From Gonium pectorale (Eukaryota > Chlorophyta > Chlorophyceae > Chlamydomonadales > Volvocaceae), in contig LSYV01000003.1 in assembly GCA_001584585.1 (NCBI GenBank), forward strand, positions 2,105,316 to 2,169,315: a DNA stretch of 64,000 nt, given 5' to 3'. The notes below the pieces were generated by a model, which saw only the letters and a list, made by a program, of their open reading frames with translations, searched no databases and was not told the origin of the DNA. The position numbers and the translations under genes were made by a program. Positions 22,901 to 35,414 of this stretch are shown piece after piece. Position 1 is the first letter of the stretch, and each line of letters begins with the position of its first letter.

Positions 22901-24962
22901 CAGCGCGCGGTCCTGGAGGTCCGCCGCCAAACGCGTTACGCCGTGCAGTGATAGCTGCTCCCGGCCGAAGCCCTCAACTGACAGGCAAGTCAGCAACGTC
23001 ACAATGTACGTTGCAGCCTTGAGCAGGGCCACTGTTTTGCGGCCGCCATTGGCGCCGCCGCTGCCATTGGCGCTGCCTCCGGCGGCAGTCCCCGCGCCGG
23101 CTTTGGAGTGGTTGTTGGTGTCATCGGCGGTGCCGCCGCCGAGGAGCCTCAGGGCAGCGAGCAAGACGTCGCCGGATCGCTGCAGCACCCCGTGGCGAAG
23201 CAGAGGCTGCTTTAGGCATGTGTTCATGGAGATGTTGGCCAGGGCCATCGACGCGTACTGTGCGTCGGTATTGTCGCAGCCAGCCGCTATGCCTTGACTG
23301 TAAGGAGAGCACGAAGGGGACGAGGATGCAAGGTAGTAAGAATAGTTGCAGTTGCGGGCCGTAACACCCACCACGAGCATCTAGACGGAGGACCAGAGAG
23401 TGTCTCAACGGGAAGTGCTCAGGCCGCTCCCCACGGGCTGCATTGTCGAGCTAACGCTTCTGTTGAAGCTCCGCCACCTCTTTTCCTTCTTCCCTTATTC
23501 ATTGCCCCACCTCCTCTCGGAAACCCAAGTCCCGCAGGTGTTCCGAAACAACATGTACAGCGGGCCGGCCAGCAGCCCAACCCCAGCCCCGGTCTCGCCA
23601 CCGCTGCTCACGTCAGCATTTGCACAGCACGAGTCAAGGCGAGAGGATCCTTTTGGATAGCATCTCGCCCAGGTGAGGAGGCGGCATAGGCCGCCAGGGC
23701 GCTGGCCGCAGCAGCGCGTATGAGCCTGCGCGGACAGCGGGTGAAGTATCGGGACGGATCGAGACTGTCAGGAAGGCTGCAGTTAAATGCTGAAGGGGCT
23801 GCAGTTAAATGCTGAGGTGAGCGCGTTGCTTTCTGGTGACAGAATCAATCTGGCCTACGACCCTAGAACAAGATCGGCGCGTTTTCCGACAGCAGTACTT
23901 ACGAATGTTTGCTGATTAAGCTGTCACGTACATAGGGCAGCCAGTTCCCTGGCGCCGACACGGCGAACCGCGGGTCGCTCCGAGCCATGTTACGGACCTG
24001 TTGACAAAGATCGGGGCGTGGTCAATAGTCAGCATTGGGCGTTCCCAGGTTGAGGTGATATTCGGATGGACTAGGGAGCTCACTAAAGCCATACGGCTCT
24101 GTACAGGCTCTTATACGTGTGACTGCGACGCAGCACGCATCCGGCCGACAAACGTGTCCCATAACAACTTCCCTAGCATGCGTTCCCAACGCCAAACGTC
24201 TGCGCCATGACCCTCCAGGCCCCGTGGTCCGTCCTCCCAAGCCCACGATCGCGGTCGCCTGCATGTCCTTTAAGACCTCACCATGAGCAAGCCGCGCGCA
24301 ACAAACTCGTCGTACTGCACCAGTTTGCTGTCAGTAAGCAACCAGTGGTCGGCTGAGGCAGCATAATCCGCGAGGGACGAGCGCTCCAGGGGCGGAGGGT
24401 TCACGGTTGAGTCCAGCGTATCGTCTACAAGCGGTTGCCCTATCGCCGAGCCGCGCGCCGCGGTCTCCACCACCTCCACCTTCATCTCCTCCGGCGGCGC
24501 TACGCCGTCGCCAGCGCCGGTCGCGCTGCTGCCGCCATGGTCAACTCCACCGTCGGCACTGTTTAAGGAGCCGCCGCCGCCTCGATCGTCGTCGGGAGCG
24601 CTGCCCGGCGGAGCCACAGGCGGCGTCGGCGGGGTGATGGGTGGTGGGCGCCGCATTGTAGCAACGCGGTTATCGCCCAGCTCGCCAACCGGCACACCCA
24701 AAGCCGACAAGGCGAAGACGACTGCTGACATGGGCGTCGATGGGGTGCCAGGTGTGGCGCCCGGGCCACCTGAGCCGGAAGCTGCTGTGCCTGAGGTCGC
24801 GCCCGTGAGTGGCGTGTGTGGCCGGCCAGGGCCGGACGGTGTCCCGAGGCGGGCCGCGTGCGCCTCAGACGGCTGTCCCATGCCTTGGTTATTGGCCAGA
24901 CGCGGCGGCGCCGAGTCATGAGAGTTACGAGACGGCGTCGCGGCGCCAGGAGAGGGGGACAT
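19961..24962 (-). CDS. Large armadillo-like repeat protein
   Basis: Protein of 1092 aa, function not recognised. Minus-strand exons: 24962-24282, 23997-23903, 23725-23612, 23297-22210, 21927-21430, 21126-20999, 20827-20480, 20287-19961; phases 0, 2, 2, 1, 1, 0, 0. The start ATG has an in-frame stop two codons upstream. Residues about 180-460 are alpha-helical and look like armadillo/HEAT repeats (SLIRAAAASALAAYAASSPG, DAQYASMALANISMNTCLK, AATYIVTLLTCLSVEGFG, LALMAEVSNAAEFLDG), interrupted by a Gly/Asn-rich loop. Both ends are long disordered Gly/Pro/Ser tracts. The C-terminal exon could hide a further small intron. A scaffold or adaptor role is inferred only from the fold type. It is divergent from RNase J. 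Confidence 0.75.
23775..23815. repeat. 22-bp-period tandem repeat in an intron
   Basis: GGCTGCAGTTAAATGCTGA occurs perfectly at 23775-23793 and 23797-23815. It lies in intron 2 of the armadillo-like gene, just upstream of the acceptor of exon 3 on the minus strand. Confidence 0.85.
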
Positions 24963-25764
24963 TCCCTATGATGGTGGTTGGACGACCCCGCTCTAACGGA
25001 CCCTTGGGCACCGAGCACGATGAGCCTGTCAGCGGCGCAGCAGCTGGGAGATTGATATGGCGCCGTTCGATGCGGCTGCTCGGGGGCGAAGACGGCCTGA
25101 GCGCTGTGTTTGGCCGGGCATGCGTTCCCACGAGCGGCCACAGGCCCTGCAAGAATCGAGCACAAAAGCAGAATGCATGCCTTATTCAATAAGCCAAACC
25201 AACAAGGTCAGTCTTTTCCCGCACATAAAAAGACATGTGCTGGGCTCAGAAATGAGTAGCAGCAACAAGCTTCAGGTGCTAATATGTTTTACCGCTTTGT
25301 GCAAGGGAGGCTCCGCACGCAAGAGTCCAGACGGAGTTATCTGGCGCTCCAGCTTATGGCGCCTGGCCCGTGGAGAGCTGCAAACCGTGACATCAGAATA
25401 TCAGGTGTTTTTTTATACCACAACATCGTCGAGTATGGTCAGTGGGCGACGAACGAGCGAGTTTGCGTGGGTCCCCATTAATGCCGACTTGAATTCTTAG
25501 TAACTGAATTCCACGCTGAGTGAGCCGGTGAGGCTTCAGTCCTCTCTGAGAGGTCGGCCTCTCTGATACGACTGTCACAACTATAACTTCTTTTGTGGAC
25601 TGAACCTCAACTCACCTCAACTCAGCGTCTTAGCCAAAGCTGTTCTCATACACGTGAAAGCAGAAGCTTGCTGTCGGGTGCCATGGACATAGTGCCAGTT
25701 GTGCTATCCCTCTGATCACCTCCAATCTAACTCCAACTTTTCTTCCGCAACGCCGAACGGAGCC
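24963..25764. promoter_or_regulatory. Divergent promoter region, armadillo-like gene / RNase J
   Basis: About 800 bp separate the two start codons. The segment is AT-richer than the exons. It contains a perfect 13-bp palindrome CCTCTCTGAGAGG at 25541-25553, followed by a second CCTCTCTGA at 25558-25566, and a repeated CTCAACTCA near 25607-25623. No coding exon is supported. Confidence 0.4.
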
Positions 25765-28700
25765 ATGCCGGGCTGTGCCGGGCTGGTGGCTTGGGGCGCG
25801 CAACCACAAGTGGTCAGCGCCGCCGCTACGCACAGGCGTAATGGCCGCGAACGTCTCTTTGTAGCGGCTCAGGCCGATAAGGCGGAGCGATGGCGGGCGC
25901 AGGGCGACAGGGCCGGCGGTGGTGGTCGGGGAGGTGAGGAAAGAGGTAGTGTGCGGGGCGGGGGCACGCAGGGTCACCGCGGCTTTCAGCTCCCTACCCT
26001 GACCGCAATCCTGTAATGCGCTGAGCTCCAGTACTGAACCATCTCCTTCTTGCGGTCCTATCTCGTCGAACGCAAGTAGACAAGCCAAGTAGCGCTCGTC
26101 AGGTTGTCACGACAAGCGCAGCACTTCACCCTCCGATACCCGCCGTTTGGCCCTTTTGGGACCCATGGCGTCTCCAACAGCCGGCGGGTATCGTGTTGCC
26201 AAATAGGCATGCAATGCACATCCGCCCACGCCGTGCCCAGCATCATTTGTCGGCGCTGACCGCGCGTCACTGCAGCGCAGTGGGCCCTTCACGTATGTGA
26301 CCTGCACCAGCACTGCTGGAATGACACGCGGGCGCCAAGGGGAAGTTCTTGCCTCTAATCAGTCATGAGCGGTACACGCTGTCGCCCGCATACAACACTC
26401 GGCCGCCAGGGCGCCGCCGCACCCTCGAGCCTGCCCCCCCTGCGGCCGAGCCCCGTTCGCGTCGCTTCTGTCCATTCCCTCCTCCCTCTCCCAGACCCGC
26501 GCCCCACACACCCACATCCTCTCAGGCGGTGGGGGTGGCGGCGGCGGCAACCGGCGCGGCAAAACCTACGTGAGCGAGAGCGGCATGAAGCTGCGCACCT
26601 ACATCGCCTCTGATGGCACCGAGCACCTGGGGTCGGCGCTGGCGCAGCGGCGCTTCCGGCCCTTCCCGGGGCCACCAACAGGCAGCGGCCCGCCGCTCCG
26701 CATCCTGCCCATTGGCGGGCTGGGCGAGATCGGCATGAACTGCATGATGGCTGGCGTGGGGGACCGCTACGTGGTCATCGACGCGGGGCTCATGTTCCCG
26801 GAGTGAGTGCCCCGCGACGGGAGGGCACCTGCGGGAGGGCACCTGCAGGAGGGGCGGGCATGCCGCAGGCTTAGCAGATGCGGGAAGACAGAAAGCGTTT
26901 GCAGCGTGGCTGCCGGGCAAACGCGGACGCGGCGTGGCGCGGCGCTGTGGGCCGAGGGAAGCCGGTGCATCCCAGGTGGGCGGTTTCGGCACGCGCCGGT
27001 CGAGCGGTCATACCCCGACGGCTGCGGGAGGGCGGGAGCGGTGCCGCCCCAGCAGCCCTCATCGACTGCAGCCGCAACAGCAGCACGGCTTGCTGCTGAG
27101 GCAGGAGGGACGCTGCCGCCTGCAAGGCCGTGTTGCAGAGGAAGGACCGTCGGATACGGCAAGGAATGGGGGCATCAGCGACTTCAGGTCGGGGACGCCA
27201 GTGTCGGGCCGTGTACAAGCGTGGCATCTATGCGCAGCTGCATCATTCGGCTCTCTTTACTCTCGTCTCCACACCCAGGCCACAGCCGCACTGCCGCTCC
27301 CGCCAGCACCAGTTAGTCAGATATTCACCGCGCGTCGCACCTCGCTGCCGCGCACACATTCTGTCGCCTGACCCACTCCCGCCTCCCCTGCTCTCACCCC
27401 GGCAGCTTCTCCGACCTGGGGATGCAGAAGATCCTGCCCGACACGGCCTTCCTGGCGCAGTGGCGCGACCGCATCGAGGCGCTCATCATCACTCATGGGC
27501 ACGAGGACCACATTGGGGCGCTGCCCTGGGTGAGCGCGAGCAGCGGGCCCTGAAACAGTGTCCCCGGCCTGCCCGGGTCACGCCGGTTTGGCCTAGGACG
27601 GGCTGAGCTTTGGTTGGGCGCATCCGGTGAAGCAAGGAAGGGAGCGAGGGAGGGAGGGGCGGTGCAACGGCGCGCCTGAGCGCGGTCAGAGTTGCGCGTG
27701 GAGTCGGCGCTGGCCCTGCCCGCCTGCCCACCTGTCGCGCGCTGGCCCCTCCTGCACTGCCGCTCAGGTCTCGCCCCGCATCCATGCCTCATGCTAGCCC
27801 CGCGCCGCACCACCCCGCCGCCGCCCGCAGGTGGTTCCGGCGCTGGACCCCTCCACGCCCATCTACGCATCATCTTTTGTGATGCAGCTCGTAAAGAAGC
27901 GGCTGGCTGAGTACAACCTGTGGGACGAGAAGCGCTTCATTACATTCGAGATGAGGCAGCGCTTCCAAGCAGGGCCCTTTGAGTGGGTGCTGGGCGCGTT
28001 GCCGGCGGCCGGAGGGGCATGAAACGGCCGGGTAAAGTGAAAAGGACGTCTACGCGTGGCCACCTCATCCTTCGGGCGCGTACTTGGGCGCACGACATGC
28101 CAACAACGCAAAGCATGTTGTGCAGCGAGCACAGCTGCATGGCTGAGCGGCACAGGCACAGCGAGCACAGCGTTGGCTGAAGAGGGTACCTGCATCGGGC
28201 TGCACACTGGGAAGGAGAGAGGCTTTCTCCCCACTCCTACTCCAGAGGCCGTGCGCGCAGAGCGCCCCGCTGCTGTCCGGCTGTCCGGCGCGACGCCTGC
28301 CCCAAGCCCCCTTGCCATTGAGCCTCAACAGTTTGTCCGTCTCCAACAACCATACACCCACCCACCAATTCACAAACCCTCCCACGACGTCCTTGCAGGA
28401 TCGAGCCTGTCCGCGTGACGCACTCCATTCCCGACTGCTGCGGGCTCATCATGCGCAGCGACGAGGGGACCATCGTGCACACGGGTGAGGCCGGAGGCAG
28501 ACAGCATGGGCCCGGGGACCCACGCTTCGCCGGGATCGCAATGCATACATAGCCGGCGGCAAATGGAGCCAAAGTGTCCGAGGCTTAGGTTCCAAAGGGT
28601 TTGTTAAGTATTATTTGTATTTCAGCCTTGTGGGAGGGTTTGCCTAACGTTCTTCAGGGCGCATTCTCAGCGTTTGTCGTCCTGCGCTCAGAGATGTGTT

Positions 28701-31700
28701 ACTACCCTGCTCCTCCTCGAACCGCGTGCGCATGCCTCCGTGCCCGCTCCTCCCAGGCGACTGGAAGATCGACGAGAACCCTCTGGACGGCCAGCAGTTT
28801 GACCGCGAGCTGTTCCAGGCTCTGGGGTCAGAGCCGGTGGCGCTTATGATGTCGGACTCCACAAACGTGCTGTCGCCGGGGCGCACCGTCAGCGAGCAGG
28901 TAAGCGGCCGCAACAGCCCTTGCCACCACCGGCATCTCGCCCATGCCCCTCCCTCCCATCCTCAACTTTGACATGAAGGACCTGGAGCCTCCTAAAACCT
29001 GAAACCTGACGCGTGCAACTCGTGGCCTGTGGCCCCTTCCGCGTGAAGGTGGTGCACAACAGCATCGTGGAGAAGGTGCTGGAGCACAACGGCAAGGGGC
29101 GTGTTATCTGCACGCAGTTCGCCTCCAACCTGCACCGCCTCTACGGCGTCAAGCGAGCCGCCGACGCGTCGGGCCGCAAGATCTGTTTCGTGGGTAGGTC
29201 CCCGGACGGCAGGGCTGCAGGCGGGCTGGTGGGCGGAGTGCTTACACCCGTGAGGCATGTAGTCATACATAAGTGCGCAGCTGCGGACTTAGGACCCATC
29301 AAACATGGGTTCTGCAGTTACCCAGCGACGACGCGGCTGCTGTCTGCGATAGCGACTCTGGGCCCTGACACTCGGTTAGTTCACAATAGACGGCGGCGCT
29401 GCTCACAGACGGGCTGCCTCCCTGACCGTGAACTCCTCTCCTTTCGCGCTCCATCGGGCTCGTCCTCCGCCGCCGCAGGCGCCTCCCTGTCGCACTATCT
29501 GGAGGCCGCCTGGCAGGACGGCCGCGCGCCCTTCGACCCGCGCGAGCTGATGCCGCCCGAGCAGCTGCGCCACGCCAACCCCAACGAGGTGCTCATCGTC
29601 ACCACGGGCAGCCAGGGGGAGCCGCGCGCGCAGCTGTCGATGGCGGCTCGCGACGCGTCGAACGTCCTGAAGATGCTGCCCAACGTGAGTGCTGCTGCTG
29701 GGGTTGCTGGGTTGCTGCCGGCGGGGCGTGGTGGTGGGGGGCGCGTGTGCGGGATGCATGCGTCCGCGGCTGTGAGGGCATTGTCCTCCGGCCCACTTGC
29801 CGTGTTGGGATCCGCACGGCGCAGCCGTGGGCCTGAGCTGACCCTAGTGGCGCCCCATCTCACCAACGTGATCGATGGCCGGTGGCCTGCACCCCGTCGA
29901 CGCTGCTCTTGTCCTTGTTGCGCGGCGCAGGACCTGCTGTTGTACAGCGCCAAGGTCATTCCCGGTAACGAGGGCAAGGTGACCAAGATGCTGAACGCGC
30001 TGGCGGCGCAGGGAGCCCGCGTGCGGCAGAGCAGGGCGGATAACCTGCATACATCGGGTGGGGCGGGAGGCGGGCGGGCGCGTGAGAGCGCACGGGGCGG
30101 GGGCGAGCTGTTGAGGTGTGGGCGCGAAGTGCTGCAAGTCCCAGTGGCTGTTCCCGTGGAGACACCACTGGCCCCGCTTCACATACCTGCTAGGCGACTG
30201 CTGTCATGTGTATGCCACCACCACGCTGTGGCGCTTTGGATGCCACGAAACAACGCTCTTTGTCATGCACCTGCTCCTCGAGCTGCCCGACTGAAAGGCC
30301 TCGCAACGACCCGCGGCCCCCTACAGGCCACGCCTACCAAGAGGAGTTGGTGGAGTTGCTGCAGTCGGTGAAGCCGCAGCACTTCCTGCCCGTGCACGGG
30401 GAGTACGCCTTCCTCACGGAGCACGCGCTGCTGGCCAGGGAGCGGGCGGGAGTCAACTTTGTGGACGTGAGTGTTGCGAGGCAGAACTGGTGAAGGGCAG
30501 AGAGGCTCGAGCGGAGTGTCCGTGGGGGTAGAGGAGCCAGCGGAGTCCCTGGGCTCGGCCTGGGAGAGCCGCCCAGCTCAGGCACGTATCGTCAAGGGCT
30601 GCGTGCCTTTGGGCTGTGCCATCTCCACCGCGAGCACCCAGCCCTCAGCTCGCCAATATCTTCGCACGCAGCGGGGCGAAAGGGGCTGTATGCCTCGCCG
30701 AGAGCACGCGCGGGGCGCCCTCCGGGGCGCAAGTTGCTCCTTGCCTTCCGGAAACACGGGATCGCGGGCGTGCACCTGCAGGTGATCCGCAACGGCGAGA
30801 TGCTGGCGGTGCGGGAGCGGCGAAACCGCAAAACCGTGTCCACGGGCAGCATGGCGGCGGCCAGGGCAGCAGCCCAGCGCGACGAGGAGACCATGGTGAA
30901 GTACGAGGGCGAGGAGCCAACCTACTTCTTCAACGATGGCGGGAAAGGCACCGGCACACGCGAGGTGCGTGGTGCGTGGGCGGCGCACGCAATGCCGTGG
31001 ATGGGGCCAGAGAGGTGCTGCGCAGCAGGGAGCGATAAGCACGACCCGCTGGAAGGGGTCGCAGTCTGCGCGACGGGAGGTCGTGCAGACAGGTGGTTTG
31101 TTACAGAATTTTGGTACAAAGGCGAGAGGTTGCAAAGATTCCGCCGTGTATAAGTAACGTGCTGGGGCCTAGGGCCTGTATGCTTCTAAGCAGGCGCGGA
31201 AAGTAAGGGCATGCGGACAAACAGCTAGGTCCAAGTGGAGCTCGGTGCATTCAGGCACCCCCGCCACCCGGTCAGACTTCTCCGCTTCGAACGCAGCAAC
31301 CGGCAACCGTTCATAGGGCAGAGACATCAGACGTGCATCTGCAGCCCCCTTCCTCGAGCCATCCTCCGTCCCCGTGGTGCCCCTCGCCCACCCAGGAGAT
31401 GGAGATTGACATGCGCTCCACGATGGCGCTAGAGGGCGTGGTGGTGGCGGGCGTGGAGGTGCTCCGGGCGGGCGCAGGCGATTACGGCCTCACGTCGCGC
31501 GTGCGGGTCACCACCCGCGGCATGTGGACCAACGAGGGGCGCCTGCTAGCAGAGCTCAACGAGGTGCGTGCCCTTCACCCGTCCCCGCAGCGGCAGCAGG
31601 GAGCGGCAAGCGGAGGGGGCGGGCGGCCTCGTCGGCGGCGGTGGACTGCGGCACACCATACCTCGGTCTGCACTTGCTCGTTGTAAAAATGTTGCTGGTG

Positions 31701-32779
31701 CACCGCTTCGTTGCCATGCTCATTCGCCACCCTGACCCCTGCGGCGGCCGCCAGGCGGTGGAGGGCGCCGTTGGGCGGCTGTCGGGCACAGCCTCGCTGG
31801 TGGAGGTGGAGCGGACCGCCATCGACGTGCTCAAGCGCCGCTGCCTGGCCTTCAACGGCAAGCGGCCCGAGGTGATTGCCATCGCGTACGAGCACGACCC
31901 ACGGGACGCGCACTTGGCGGCCGTGGCGGAGGCCCGCGAGGCGGCCGCCCGCAGCGCCAGCGAGGCGCGGCAGCAGGACTTTGGTGGGTGAAACGGGGCG
32001 GAGCGGAGCGAAATGGAGCGCGGCGTGTTGCGGCTGTGCGGGGGCTGGATGGTGTTTGCTGCGAGCTCCGGTTTGCAGCAGCGAGGGCAGCGTACCGCTG
32101 CATTGGTGTAGGCACATTTCCCGCTCGGTCTGTGCCCAAGCGCCCGTGTGCGACGATCTTATAAGCAGACTCTGATTACCAGCGCGTGTCGCTGCCCCTC
32201 CGTTTCCCGTGCTGTGACCGCCTTGCAGGCGGACGTACGCTTCCACCGCGCCGCGGGAGGGGCAACGCGTGGGACGCAGGCGCGCCAGGGTCAACCGTAC
32301 GGCAGGCCTCACCGGAGCAAAACCCTGGCACGCTCACGCCGGGCGCGGGCGGCCGCCGCACGCGGCTACCCATGCCGGCGGCCGCACCTGTTCCGGCGCC
32401 TCGGGCACCCGAGCCGGAGCAGTCGTCGCCGCCCCAGTACGGCGCTGTGCGGAGGGGCCGGTCTGCTCGTGCCGCTGGGACCGATGACATTATCCCCATC
32501 TCTGACAGTGTTGATGAGGACGAGCCAAGTGGCGAGCCTGGGGGCGGGCCCAGGAGCGAGGTGGCGGAAGAGGGCACGACGCTTTCTCGGATGCTGAAGG
32601 TACGTATGGCGGCGGCGGCACGGAAGTCACGCGCGAACAACGCCGGCGGCGCAGGCGAGGGCGCCGCCGGGCCGCCGCCGTTGCGGGCGCTGGACCCACG
32701 GATCATTGCGGAGCGCCGGCGGCGGAACCCCCGCGACGCGCCGCCGTCGTCGGATAGAGCGGACTTGGGTTACGATTAA
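25765..32779 (+). CDS. Ribonuclease J, probably chloroplast
   Basis: Metallo-beta-lactamase/beta-CASP nuclease that trims and degrades chloroplast RNAs; 899 aa. Fourteen exons: 25765-25933, 26526-26802, 27406-27529, 27831-27982, 28399-28484, 28757-28899, 29049-29193, 29479-29684, 29931-30057, 30327-30466, 30782-30964, 31396-31563, 31755-31983, 32229-32779; every phase agrees. Motifs: [21 protein letters not shown] (179-184, metal ligands), THSIPD (His249), HTGDWK (Asp271), TTGSQGEP (beta-CASP), and [11 protein letters not shown] (His500). Exon 1 codes an Arg/Ala-rich leader ([20 protein letters not shown]) that fits a transit peptide; a start at 26365 (ATG AGC G|GTACAC), which would lack it, is the alternative. 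The C-terminal 180 residues are basic, Pro-rich and disordered with an acidic patch. TGTAA lies at 33031-33035. Confidence 0.93.
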
Positions 32780-33811
32780 GACGCTCTCTTGCGTCGAGTC
32801 GAGTTGGGTGGCCTCTCTGTGTTGCGTCTGGCTGCATTCTTTTCCAAGGACCGCGAATTGGATACACATGTTCCCGAGCGACGTATTTGCTCTCGCGGCG
32901 AACGATGGTACGGGCTGTGCAACTAGCATGATTCCAGGAGATCAATTGGCATATACTGGTTTGGTGTGCTGGCGTTGGCTTTGTTTGAATGTACAGTAAG
33001 ACAGTGACGCTACAACGACCGCGTCATATGTGTAAAGTGTACTGCGCTTGCAAGGGTAGAAGTCATGGCGGTACGTTCGTCTAGTCGCGCAGTTCGCCCT
33101 GAATTATAGCACATATGGGAATTCCGAGCACTGTGTTCAACTGGTATGCGACATGGCGAGGCAAAGCGGAGTGCGTGTACTTTCCACCGTTTGTGCATTC
33201 AAGCAAGGACCCGTGTACGTTGGCCGCCGTTGGCCCTCAATGCGCGTGTAAGTGCTCCTGCAGTAAAGGGGAATCCGTTGTTCAGGATTCCTGTGAACGC
33301 CCTTTGACATCCCAGTGTCCTGGTGCCGGGGCCCACCTTTCTTCTGCCATGTGCGCAGCGCCGTATCAAATGCCTTGCGGGCGCCTGTTCCTTTGGGTTG
33401 GGTGGGTTGGCTCAATTGCTTGTCTGGTACAAAGCCGCCCGACTTACTGGAATTGTCTCACCTTTCAGTGTATCTGTGTATGTGACCGTAGAGGCGGCAC
33501 TCTCCTTCTCTTTGTCTTTTTCCTATCATGTGCGGCCTCGCGGAGGTATCCACAAGCTGCAGCTAGATTGCTTGTCATCCAAGCGGCTCTTGCTGGAGCC
33601 AGAAGTAATGACGTGCCAAGCTCCCATAGCTTACAGGCAGCTGTCACGGCAGAAGGAGGCTATTCCGCCTAATGGTTTGCCCTACTGGCCCGAACGCTTT
33701 CACCCCGATAACCCCCTGCAGCACCGCTCCCGGACCGCAGCACCGCTATCAAAACTGTTTTTGGTTGGGCTTCAAACCCGCCCTCTGGGCCGAGTCGATT
33801 TCATGCCAAAT
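32780..33811. other. Intergenic region before the gap
   Basis: Contains the RNase J 3' UTR with TGTAA at 33031-33035. The remaining 0.8 kb up to the assembly gap shows only short, unconvincing open frames. Confidence 0.5.
33031..33035 (+). terminator. TGTAA polyadenylation signal of RNase J
   Basis: First TGTAA after the RNase J stop, about 250 bp downstream. Confidence 0.5.
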
Positions 33812-34638
33812 NNNNNNNNNNNNNNNNNNNNNNNNNNNNNNNNNNNNNNNNNNNNNNNNNNNNNNNNNNNNNNNNNNNNNNNNNNNNNNNNNNNNNNNNN
33901 NNNNNNNNNNNNNNNNNNNNNNNNNNNNNNNNNNNNNNNNNNNNNNNNNNNNNNNNNNNNNNNNNNNNNNNNNNNNNNNNNNNNNNNNNNNNNNNNNNNN
34001 NNNNNNNNNNNNNNNNNNNNNNNNNNNNNNNNNNNNNNNNNNNNNNNNNNNNNNNNNNNNNNNNNNNNNNNNNNNNNNNNNNNNNNNNNNNNNNNNNNNN
34101 NNNNNNNNNNNNNNNNNNNNNNNNNNNNNNNNNNNNNNNNNNNNNNNNNNNNNNNNNNNNNNNNNNNNNNNNNNNNNNNNNNNNNNNNNNNNNNNNNNNN
34201 NNNNNNNNNNNNNNNNNNNNNNNNNNNNNNNNNNNNNNNNNNNNNNNNNNNNNNNNNNNNNNNNNNNNNNNNNNNNNNNNNNNNNNNNNNNNNNNNNNNN
34301 NNNNNNNNNNNNNNNNNNNNNNNNNNNNNNNNNNNNNNNNNNNNNNNNNNNNNNNNNNNNNNNNNNNNNNNNNNNNNNNNNNNNNNNNNNNNNNNNNNNN
34401 NNNNNNNNNNNNNNNNNNNNNNNNNNNNNNNNNNNNNNNNNNNNNNNNNNNNNNNNNNNNNNNNNNNNNNNNNNNNNNNNNNNNNNNNNNNNNNNNNNNN
34501 NNNNNNNNNNNNNNNNNNNNNNNNNNNNNNNNNNNNNNNNNNNNNNNNNNNNNNNNNNNNNNNNNNNNNNNNNNNNNNNNNNNNNNNNNNNNNNNNNNNN
34601 NNNNNNNNNNNNNNNNNNNNNNNNNNNNNNNNNNNNNN
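33812..34638. other. Assembly gap (827 Ns)
   Basis: Continuous run of N. The 15-mer ATGGTTTGCCCTACT occurs on both sides, at 33672-33686 and 34678-34692, suggesting that a repeat spans or borders the gap. The true gap length may differ from 827. Confidence 0.99.
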
Positions 34639-35414
34639 CTGTCTGTCTGGGCCCGCTGGAAAGCTTAGGTTTACTGTATGGTTTGCCCTACTCCGCGTAA
34701 CATCCTTCCCCCGCGGTTTCGTTGTGCGGTTGGGAGCGGTCTTAACTGGGTTACAAAACAACTCACTAAGTTCAATGGCGCCTGGCTGGCCGAGATTTAC
34801 CAATGATATCGGCGTACGCTCGCCATGCCATCAAGCACCAGAATTCATGCGTTGCCATCAGTACACAGTCAATCTCATATTCGAGGCCTACCTGCTGCTC
34901 CCCATGCGCTTTGACCGGCTGCGGTACCTCCTCCAAGAGGAACGCAAGCTGCAGGAGGACTGTGCTGCGCATACAGTGCGGGCTTCTGCTTCCACTTGCT
35001 CCTGCGCCCTTGGTCCGGCTAGCCCGCACAGCCGCGCATATGGGCGCAGTACAGCTGCGTGTACAACGAGTCGCCACTACACGCTGCCTCAGTCATGGAC
35101 ACTCTCCTTCGCCATTGCTGCATGGTCACGACCACGACCTCGACCACAAGCATACATGTCCGCGCCCCTGAATACGTACCGTACGCGCGACATAGCGCCA
35201 TCGCGCTTGGTAACAGTGGAATAGGCTGCTCGCCCTCGTGAAGCCTCCGAATGGCTAGAGGTCCCTTGGTGGGCTGTACGTCCCTAAGGATAAGCGAAGT
35301 ACCAGATCCACATGCTCCTGGGTGCTTCGCCAGTGACAATGCTTTCCCACGACCAGACGCCTCACTGCCTGTGCTTCGCCTGCCACCGTCGGTGAACTAC
35401 TCATATGCAAGTCC
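34639..35414. other. Region between gap and glycoprotein gene
   Basis: Open frames on both strands around 34803-35224 look partly protein-like (plus: FDRLRYLLQEERKLQED; minus: a possible GAG|GTACCG donor near 34923), but no exon chain could be built. TTACA at 34751-34755 could be the minus-strand polyadenylation signal of the gene ending at 35415, about 660 bp away. Confidence 0.4.

Noticed and set aside
22089..23297. 402-codon plus-strand frame
   Set aside because: Antisense to exon 4 of the armadillo-like gene, whose splice phases and helical repeats support the minus strand.
25630..26088. 152-codon minus-strand frame antisense to RNase J exon 1
   Set aside because: No splice partners or motifs; the plus strand joins in phase to RNase J exon 2.
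33323..35224. Frames of 340-630 codons spanning the Ns
   Set aside because: They are open only because N codons cannot be stops; the flanking parts show no homology.
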